A stretch of DNA of 64,000 nt, from the NCBI RefSeq assembly GCF_024139115.2, contig NW_026943245.1:496001-560000 (forward strand), read 5' to 3'. Position 1 is the stretch's first letter; each line of letters begins with the position of its first letter. The position numbers and the translations under genes are program-made. Below, piece after piece: positions 56,451 to 64,000 of this stretch. The notes below the pieces were generated by a model. The model did no database searches. It saw nothing but the letters and a program-made list of their open reading frames with translations, and had not been told where the DNA came from. The stretch comes from Armigeres subalbatus. Lineage: Eukaryota > Arthropoda > Insecta > Diptera > Culicidae.

Positions 56451-58690
56451 CAATGGATTCAATCACAGTAGAAAAAGACAATTAGTTTTACTTTCCACTC
56501 TAGCGAACGCATTCAAACACGCATCACACATCATTATTCCACGTAGACTAATAATGCGGCCGGCGTGCTACATTCAATTGAAATCGATCGAAAACAAAGT
56601 CGCAAAAGAACAGTACAAACAATACCAGAACCGATTAGCGATATTGAAGAACCGCCAATTGACTTTGTCGTCGCCGTTCCCATACAAATAATCACTTCAG
56701 TCAAGTATGTAGCAAACAAGTCCACCACACCGCCCCGCGATAATCTCCATCGGAATGCATCAATTACCTTTGGGACAACTGTTTGAATTAGTGTGGCTTC
56801 CGCGCCAGCAGACCAGAAAACGTGAACCAATCATCATACACGATCATTCGAACTCTCGTGGGGGGAAAAAAAAAGCTCATAAAGAATGGCGTAAGCCCGT
56901 GTAAACGTGCTGAGGCTTCCAGCCGGCGTGGCTCTGTGGTCCGGCTTCGGAAGACATTTTCCGCAACAATTGTCTACGTGCTCAATTCAACAAACGCGTG
57001 TCACCTCCGGCACGTTGACGCGCGTCGGAAAATGCCGAGACCCAGTTGAACAGCGCCACTTAAAAGTGTTTTTTTATAAATTCAAACAATTGAAAGCAGC
57101 GTTTTCCGGTGCGGATCTGTGGAGCCACGGAAATCGTCGTAGCACTATGGGGAAACTTGTTTGGCCAAAATTATAAAACGCGGTTCATGGTGCTAATTCA
57201 TTCGGGCTCGGGCACAACTACATATTTTCGTGACACAACTAAGCAATACTAAAGTAATTAGTATTTTGTCCGTTTGGATTACGTGCGAATCACAAACAGT
57301 TCGTCGCCGTAGAACAATGATTCGATTTGGTGCATGATCCGCCGCAATTATTCTGCCCATGTGGAATGGCTATTAATGCATTAACCATCATCATTGGGGA
57401 CTGGAGGCAATTTCCATGGTTAAATTATCACCGAGCAAATTGTGCGTTTCGTTGATTCAGTGCTCGGACCAAATCAACCGTCGTCGATCCAATCTCCGCC
57501 GTCTATGGGGGGCCGAGATGCATCTAACTGGCAGCCGTTAATGTCCTACGCGTGTGTGCACATGAAATACCAATTCAATCAACTCCTCCATCCAAAGAGG
57601 GGGGGGGGTTGGTTGATTGCATTTGAGTAAATGAGTAACGCAGCTGCACCCAGCACCAATAGGCACTTGTCGTGATCGGGGCGAAATGGGGCGTTTCAGA
57701 CGCTTCCTGTTTGGGGCCACGTGAGATGCATAGTTCAGGGTCCATCCTAAGGTGTGGAAAAGATGCTGATTGATAGACATGACGACGATGATGAACACGA
57801 CAGAGACTGCTCTACGATGCAATTACATAGAAAAATGATCACATTTCGGAACTATTATGCACGCGATCTCATATAAAGCACCATTGCTGGTGCCTTCAGT
57901 TTCAATTAGTGTCAGCAAATAGTTTTTCCTCCACGTGACGAGAGAAGGCTCATCTAGTGTTTCTTGAAAACAGGAGTTTCTTCACCGGAACCATTGATGT
58001 CTAGCGATTTTTATTACAACAAAGCTGCATGACAGCAACGCGTTTTCCAATTTTTTTTTAATTTTTGTGAACTAAGAGCACGGTTAAGCACATTATGATA
58101 AAGCAAAAGAAGATCATTTCATTTGTCAAGTTGCAGCACATAATCAATTAGGAGAGCCATCTATCACATGATAACAAAAGTCAACAAACAAACTGGTTTA
58201 AAATGACGCTATTTGGTGAGATGATTCCGGTTATATCCCAAGTGATGTTTTTATCTAAAATATTATCCCATCTTATTCTCTAGGTACTGAAAACCTAAAA
58301 TTAATATCTCCTATTAAATAACAACATATGTATATTTAATAATCTGTTCACACCTTGGAATATGAATTCAATAAAATATTGAACTACCAAATTGTTTGAG
58401 AATTGAAGTACATAAGTTAACCCCCAGCGTCACTCATTTAAAAATTCAACGTTAGGAAAACAGCCGGTCAATTAATAGTAGTGAATAGGGGCGTGAACCG
58501 TAGCGCATAACGCCACGTAAGGTACCAATAGGAGATAGGAATAATATTTCACTGCATCAGCAGTATAATTCTATAAAACGGTAGAGCACACGAGGCTCTA
58601 CCTCTTTCTTGTAATAACAGCGAGTGTGGTAATAAATGTGTAGTTAATTAAATTTTTGCAATTCCTGATCATAATACCTGGTTTACAGTT
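56451..58690. other. Unassigned DNA, GC-richer in 56.5-57.8 kb
   Basis: No gene is recognised. Frames of 62-98 codons overlap on both strands without a domain. This is the longest part of the right half without an obvious transposon, so it is the most likely place for regulatory DNA or a non-coding first exon. A possible core promoter lies at 57872-57900. Confidence 0.4.
57872..57900 (+). promoter_or_regulatory. Possible core promoter (TATA box plus initiator)
   Basis: TATAAA at 57872-57877 is followed by TTCAGT at 57895-57900, the arthropod initiator, with its A at 57898. The spacing of 26 bases from the TATA box is slightly short but within the usual range. No open frame follows within the next few hundred bases, so a transcript starting here would need a non-coding first exon. 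Chance occurrence is quite possible. Confidence 0.3.
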
Positions 58691-58751
58691 GTCATTTGAG
58701 TGATAAAACGGCCTACTTTTCCATACCAACAGAATGGGTGCTTTAATGACC

Positions 58752-58812
58752 ATTATGCAACTCAAATGGGTTGCATAATATTCATTATAGCACTCATTTG
58801 GGTGCTATAATG
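58752..58812. repeat. Two adjacent related hairpins
   Basis: ATTATGCAAC...GTTGCATAAT (58752-58779, perfect 10-bp arms around TCAAATGG) is followed four bases later by CATTATAGCAC...GTGCTATAATG (58783-58812, perfect 11-bp arms around TCATTTGG). The stems resemble each other, and the loops are TCAAATGG and TCATTTGG. Confidence 0.7.
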
Positions 58813-59120
58813 AAAATCCTACATTGGGACAGTAGTTACATGACTACATTTAGCTGAATTAGTTTGGGTGAGTGATTAAATAGTGTACTCTAAGCGTCTC
58901 GTAATAAATGAAATGGTTTGTTGGACATAACATCACAATTTTCCAAAGGCAATTGCATCCATCGCTTCATAGCTTTTCAAGCTATGCAATTTGGCACGAT
59001 AAGATGGAATCTTATTGTTCTCTTCCGAAACATAATTTATTGGCATGAATGATCATGCGGAGTAAATTCGATTGTACAATTTTGGTATACATTTATCATA
59101 TTAAAGCCCATTTTTCGTCA

Positions 59121-59277
59121 TTGCAAAAAATAGCGTGTGTAACTCGTTGCAAAACTCGATTTATTCAGCACTCGTAGTATTTATCCAACTCGGCAAGCCT
59201 CGTTGGATAAACATACAACTCGTGCTGAAAAAATCATCTTTTTGCAACTAGTTGCACAAACTACTATTGCTTTTTTA
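59121..59277. mobile_element. ~157-bp fold-back MITE
   Basis: The left arm has GCAAAAAATAGCGTGTGTAA, TTCAGCACTCGTAGTA and TTATCCAAC. The right arm has GTTGGATAA, ACAACTCGTGCTGAA and GCACAAACTACTATTGC as complements. The inner stem TTATCCAAC/GTTGGATAA is perfect around a 12-base loop. Non-coding. Confidence 0.7.
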
Positions 59278-61079
59278 AAAAGTATACTCAAACGAAGAAT
59301 CCCGTTACCCAAAAACACAAAAAAAAATTAAATTCAAAAATAACAAATTCAAAATTTTTAAAAACATTGTTATAAAAAATTCAAAAATTTAATAATCATA
59401 TTTATAATAATATTATTATATATATTATCATATTTTTTATAATTCAAAAATTAAGAAGTTTAAAAATCTAAAAACTTTAAAATTCAAGAAAGTTAAGATT
59501 TTAAAAATTAAAAAAATCGACTATTTAAAATTCCGTACAGGGCAAAGGGGGGGAAATAAAAAAAAATATTGCAAATAAAATAAAAAAAAAAACTTATCGG
59601 AATTGTTAAAAATGTAAACGGTGGACATTTTCTGACACGCTTTTCACATGTTTTTTTGCGGTTTTTATTGCGTGGATCGTTTTCTACGCGATTTTCAAAA
59701 TTTATTGGTTTTATTAGATTTGCTTGAGCTTGAGTAGTTACTACTCCGTGATTGATCAGAACAATCGGAATTGTTGAGGGAACCAATAGTTGGGGTTTGG
59801 GATTAGCTCTTCAACCTCAATGTACACAGGTCGAGAGTTCAGTAATTAGTGGATCGATAACGGCGCCGGCCACGTCCTTACGGTCATCTGGGATGGGAAG
59901 GAATAGTTGGTGTGACATCTGTTGCTACTAGAGACCGAGATCACCTCTGCATCTCCACAGTTGTCACAGGAGGGATTTATGCTAGTTGGATAGGGTAAGT
60001 ATTTGCACAGATCAGGATTCACCTTGGTAAGTGTTGCGACCCATGCAACCTCAAAAAGATAAAAAAAAAACATGCTTTGTATTATTTTGATCAAGATTTT
60101 AATCCTAACGTAAGTCGTCAGTTATAATAACGAACCTTAATTTATTGGTTTCATTAGATTTTTCGAAAAAGTCGTATTTATGCAGTTTTCTAAAAAAAGG
60201 CGGAAAACTCGAGAAGAACGCGCGAAATCGAAAAAAAATTAGAACTTTAGATTAGAAAGAAATTAATAGTCGAAAAATTTAAGAAATATTGAAAAATAAA
60301 TTCAAAATTACGGATTGAAAATTTAAAAAAACGTAAAAAATGTTTTTTTTTACATTTCTAATTGGTGAAGACTCGGAAATCTGGAGATTTAAAAATGTTA
60401 AAATTAAAAAAAAATGATTTAAACTATTTGAAAAAAAAAATATTTAAAATATATTTTATATATTATATATAAAAATTTACCAATTTGAAAGTTAAAATAC
60501 AATATTTTGTCACGTTTTCAGCTCAATTTTATCATGCCCGTTTTTAATATGATTTGGATCCGATTTTTCCACCACACTTTTTTATTAATTTTAGTTTTAA
60601 TTACGTAAAGAATACCGCAAACAAAAACTTTTCGGGAACCGTTCATGTATTGCGCGTCTCCAAGACATATCTATATTGATAAATAAATGAAGAAAAAGAA
60701 CGGCGGATCTTTTTTTCCCTTGAAAAAGACCCAATTAACGGGCCGATATTTTTTTCAATTTTATCACATTCTCTATTTTATTATATCAATATTCAACAGG
60801 GAGAGATATCGCTGTATTTAAAGATTCTACGATTTTGAAAAGTGCAAAAATTACTAATGAATATATAAAAATGTTAAAACATTCGGCTCCAACATATTAA
60901 AAGCCGAACCTGCGCTTGTGAACAAAAGCTTCCTACGTCGGTTGTAGGTCATAATTTTTACAAATTTCGAAACTTCAAAATTTTTAAATTTAAGGACTCA
61001 AAATTTTAAAAAGCTGGAACATTATTTTTTAATTTTAATATTTTTTTTAATAAATAGTTTTAGGTAAAAATTTAAAAAA
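59278..61079. other. Extremely AT-rich DNA with ACGCGATTTTC words
   Basis: Mostly A/T runs of the type AATTTAAAAATT. TTTCTACGCGATTTTC near 59680 and related GCGCGAAATCG at 60220 recur again at 61980-62140. No gene. Confidence 0.5.
59713..60060 (-). repeat. GCTTGAGCTTGAG-start dispersed repeat, copy 1
   Basis: GCTTGAGCTTGAGTAGTTAC with CTCCGTGATTGATCAGAACA, AGGGAACCAATAGTTGGG and CACCTCTGCATCTCCAC parallels 63044-63385. Both start with GAGCTT tandem units. The strand is arbitrary. Family not named. Confidence 0.55.
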
Positions 61080-61800
61080 GTTAAAAATTTAAAAATTTAA
61101 AGATTTAAAAATTTAAAAACTTGAAAATTTGAAAATTTTAGAATTAATAAATTTAAAAATTTAAAAATTTAAAGATTTAAAAATTTAAAAATTTAAAAAT
61201 TTATTTTTTTTTCAAAATATCAGAATTTTAAAAACTCAAGATTTAAAAATTTAAAAATTTAATAATTTAAAAATTTCAAAATTTCAAAATTTTAAAATTT
61301 CAAAATTTCAAAATTTCAAAATTTCAAAATTTTAAAATTTTAAAATTTCAAAATTTTAAAAGTTTCTAAATTTCAAAATTTCAAAACTTCAAAACTTCAA
61401 AATTTCAAAATTTCAAAATTTCAAAATTTCAAAATTTCAAAATTTCAAAATTTCAAAATTTCAAAATTTCAAAATTTCAAAATTTTGAAATTTTGAAATT
61501 TTGAAATTTTGAAATTTTGAAATTTCAAAATTTCAAAATTTCAAAATTTCAAAATTTCAAAATTTCAAAATTTCAAAATTTCAAAATTTCAAAATTTCAA
61601 AATTTCAAAATTTCAAAATTTCAAAATTTCAAAATTTCAAAATTTCAAAATTTCAAAATTTCAAAATTTCAAAATTTCAAATTTCAAAATTTCAAAATTT
61701 CAAAATTTCAAAATTTCAAAATTTCAAAATTTCAAAATTTCAAAATTTCAAAATTTCAAAATTTCAAAATTTCAAAATTTCAAAGTTTCAAAATTCGTTA
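61080..61800. repeat. 8-bp (AAATTTCA)n array with an internal orientation switch
   Basis: A degenerate AATTTAAA stretch becomes a near-perfect AAATTTCA array from about 61390. At about 61482-61522 five or so units read AAATTTTG, the reverse complement phase, before the original orientation resumes to about 61790. The 99-codon frame (FKISKFQN repeats) is a product of the array, not a gene. Confidence 0.85.
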
Positions 61801-62220
61801 TTTTTTCAAGTTTTGAAGTTTAAGATTGAAAAATTGTAAAGTTTTTAGGCTTTGGAAACTTTAATGTTAAATAATGGAATCTGAAACCTCAAAAATTTTA
61901 AATTTTATTTTTTTTTGAGTTTTCAAGTTTCAAATATCAAATACAAATTATTAAGTATAAAATATGAAACATATTTTTACGCGATTTTTTCACGCGGTTT
62001 TTTGGGATGTACACGTTTTTTTTTTCTCGCGGATTTTCACAAAAATAATTTTTTACGCGATTTTCCAAAAAGTCTTGAAATCACGTGAAAATCGAAAAAG
62101 TTGATATTTGATCGGTTCTTGCAAAAGTCGTATTTTACGCGAAAATATTCCTTTTCAAGGGAAAACACTTAAAGTATTCAATGGAGGTACGATGCTGGGT
62201 CATTAGAGCGAAGGCCGGAA
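61801..62220. other. AT-rich DNA with TTTTACGCGATTTTC words
   Basis: TTTTTACGCGATTTTCC, TTTTTCACGCGG and GTATTTTACGCGAAAATA recur. Same style as 59640-60230. No gene. Confidence 0.5.
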
Positions 62221-62229
62221 GGTCATTTT

Positions 62230-63043
62230 GCCACAGCTGTTAGCTCGAGTGAGAAGTTAGAAATGAGAAATGAGAAGTAATATGTGAGATGTGAGAAGCA
62301 AGAAAGGAGAAGTATGAAGGAAGAAGTAAGAAGTGTGTAGAAGAGTAGCGAGAAGGGAGGAAGTGAGAATTAGAAAGTAAAAAGTGAGAAATGATCAGTG
62401 AGAAGTGAGATGTAAGATGTAAAAAGTGAGAAATTAAATACGATAAGTGGGATTCAAGATGTGAAAAGTAAGAAGCGAGTAGAGCGGAAGTAGGTGTGAA
62501 ACGAGAAGCAAGAAATGAGAAGCAAGAAACGAAGAAGTAAAAAGTGAAGGATGAGAAGCAACGAAATGAAAAATGAGAAGTGTGAAGTAAGTAGTGTAAA
62601 GTGAGAAGTGAGGAGTAAGAAGTGAATAGTGAGAAGTAAGAACTGAAAAGTGAGAAACGAGAGGTGAAAAACGAGAAGCAAGAAATGAGAAGCGAGAAGG
62701 GAGAGGTAAAAAGTGAAGGATGAGAAGCAAGATGGGCGAAGTGAGAAGTGAAAAGTAAGAAGTGAGAAATAGGAAGGAAGAAATGAGAAGTAAGAAAACG
62801 GTAGCGAGAAGTGAGGTGTGAGATTTGGGAAGTGTGAAGTAAGGAATGATATGCGAGTAGTGAGAAGCGAAAGGTGAGTAGTGGAAAGTGAGAAGTAAAA
62901 AGTGGGAAGCGAGAAGCGAGAAGCAAAAAGTGAGAAGCGTGAAATAAGCGAGAGACGCGAAGTGAATAGTGAGAATATAGAAATAAAGATGTGAGTTGTG
63001 AAAAGCTAGAAGTAAGAAACGAGAAGTGATAAGTGAGAGTCGA
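62230..63043. repeat. Purine-rich degenerate GAGAAGT repeat
   Basis: About 800 bases that are nearly all A and G with scattered T, made of GAGAAGT, GAGAAGC and AAGTAAG words at a loose 7-bp period. The 228-codon minus-strand frame (S/H/F/L-rich) is a by-product. Confidence 0.8.
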
Positions 63044-63385
63044 GAGCTTGAGCTTGAGCTTGAGCTTGATTGACTGCTCGTAGTTGCTATTCCATTATGA
63101 CCAGATCAGCTGTTCTTGCACAGGGAACCAACAGATGTTTGCTTGGGACTAGCACACATCTGCAATGTACAAGTACTGGTGATCTCATTTGTTAGGTCAT
63201 ACTGGCGCCTGTCAGAATGCAAGTCAATGTAGGGAAGGGGGAGGAAATGATGATGCAATCATTCGCCCACTGCAAGCCGAATATACCTCTGCACTTGCCA
63301 CGAGTTCATGCGGAATTTGTTGGAATTTCTGGGTTAGGTTGGAGAGGCAGAGGTCCGTCTTGGTTAACGAGCTGCCAATGTGATA
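63044..63385 (-). repeat. GAGCTTGAGCTTGAG-start dispersed repeat, copy 2
   Basis: Four or five GAGCTT units followed by TGACTGCTCGTAGTTGCTAT, then AGGGAACCAACAGATG and TACCTCTGCACTTGCC. It parallels 59713-60060. The strand is arbitrary. Confidence 0.55.
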
Positions 63386-63390
63386 GATAG

Positions 63391-63668
63391 AAGAAGGTAA
63401 CTGATGGAATTTATAATTGGATGTAGGAAACGAGCTCTATAGTTCATTTCCAATTCTAGCAGATTACTGTTAGAATACTCAAGTTGAAGGTATAGGAATA
63501 GTAATGGAAACGGTATGGAAGTCCATTTCCAGTTCTAGCGATTGCTAGAATATGAGAAATAAAGAGAAAGAGACAAAGTAGGAGAATGGAACGGACCTGG
63601 GATTGAATCCACGACCTCCTGCGTATGAGGCAGAAGCAGTAGCCATATGACTACAAAGCCCGCTTCTA
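63391..63668 (-). mobile_element. tRNA-derived SINE, second family
   Basis: On the minus strand the head reads GGGCTTTGTAGTCATATGGC, then CTGCCTCATACGCAGG and GTGGATTCAATCCCAGGTCC, giving an A-box-like and a B-box-like element (63591-63662). The body contains a direct duplication of about 80 bp: CATTTCCAATTCTAGC at 63444 and CATTTCCAGTTCTAGC at 63523 on the plus strand. The 5' end directly abuts the 99-bp satellite. It is not related in sequence to the (AAG)n family. Confidence 0.68.
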
Positions 63669-63673
63669 AACAA

Positions 63674-64000
63674 GAGAGATCACGCACTGAACTGATTAAT
63701 TTTATTACCGGCCGCGCAATGCAGAACACAATATTTCGTCCGACCACGCGATCGTTCTGCTGTCCGAAACATGAGAGATCACGCACTGAACTGATTAATT
63801 TTATTACCGGCCGCGCAATGCAGAACACAATATTTCGTCCGACCACGCGATCGTTCTGCTGTCCGAAACATGAGAGATCACGCACTGAACTGATTAATTT
63901 TATTACCGGCCGCGCAATACAGAACACAATAATTCGTCCGACCACGCGATCGTTCTGCTGTCCGAAACATGAGAGATCACGCACTGAACTGATTAATTTT
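63674..64000. repeat. 99-bp satellite, continuing beyond the window
   Basis: GAGAGATCACGCACTGAACT starts at 63674, 63773, 63872 and 63971, an exact 99-bp period, with three full units and the start of a fourth. Units differ at only a few bases (for example AATGCAG to AATACAG and ATATTTCG to ATAATTCG in the third). The unit includes ACCGGCCGCGCAAT and CCACGCGATCGTTCTG. Since 99 is divisible by three, the minus strand has a 33-residue open repeat (RDLSCFGQQNDRVVGR and on), with no recognisable domain. Confidence 0.92.

Noticed and set aside
62240..62926. A 228-codon minus-strand open frame rich in Ser, His, Phe and Leu.
   Set aside because: Translation of the complement of a purine-rich short-period repeat; no unique sequence.
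1..64000. Integrated RNA-virus sequences, which are frequent in Aedes genomes.
   Set aside because: No open frame showed recognisable viral polymerase, nucleoprotein or glycoprotein wording. All reverse transcriptases here fit non-LTR retrotransposons. A protein search would be decisive.

Overview
The window looks like nuclear DNA of a culicine mosquito, most likely an Aedes species. The reasons are the AT-rich, repeat-saturated texture, RTE-type and CR1/Jockey-like non-LTR retrotransposons, a tRNA-derived SINE with an (AAG)n tail, dispersed TTCGGCCAAATG-type degenerate repeats, and one recognisable host exon of a conserved insect gene. I cannot separate Ae. aegypti from Ae. albopictus by eye. 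Nothing suggests a bacterium, plasmid or virus, and no operons were sought or seen.

Host gene content is very small. The only convincing host coding sequence is a minus-strand first coding exon (13223 to 12668) of a goliath/RNF130-type PA-domain transmembrane E3 ubiquitin ligase. It ends in a clean GTGAGT splice donor. Later exons (rest of the PA domain, membrane segment, RING finger) are not recognisable in the remaining 12.6 kb on the left, so that side is probably a large, transposon-filled intron. The right side is upstream and intergenic DNA.

Layout: 1-2712, a decayed RTE element open at the left edge. 3.35-7.1 kb, small DNA-transposon MITEs (one hAT with an exact 8-bp target duplication, one pogo-like), degenerate TTCGGCC repeats and a SINE piece. 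7.48-11.03 kb, a large fold-back element whose arms contain ~152-bp subrepeats in opposite orientation. 11.15-12.04 kb, a 52/53-bp minisatellite. 12.67-13.22 kb, the goliath exon. 15.5-21.4 kb, a ~6-kb array that passes from a 24-bp to a 23-bp unit and then inverts. 21.7-22.0 kb, a full-length SINE. 25.9-26.5 kb, an R1/LOA-like fragment. 28.0-30.9 kb, a CR1/Jockey-like element split at RT motif A by a 1.18-kb fold-back element. 36.78-39.18 kb, a non-autonomous hAT element with exact 8-bp target duplications that carries about 60 copies of a different 23-bp unit. 45.4-49.15 kb, a decayed two-ORF non-LTR element with a poly-Q ORF1. 49.8-52.3 kb, an RTE copy nested inside a MITE-like repeat. 52.8-53.9 kb, a second RTE copy with the same MITE-like family nested inside it. 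54.9-59.3 kb, more MITEs and hairpins. 59.3-63.0 kb, AT-rich and short-period arrays. 63.4-64.0 kb, a tRNA-derived SINE abutting a 99-bp satellite that runs off the right edge.

I found no new protein-coding system. The most unusual material is structural: a DNA transposon that houses a minisatellite, two long fold-back elements, reciprocal nesting of the same two repeat families, and long 23-bp arrays whose three reading frames encode the same peptide repeat. Counts and similarities are read by eye.
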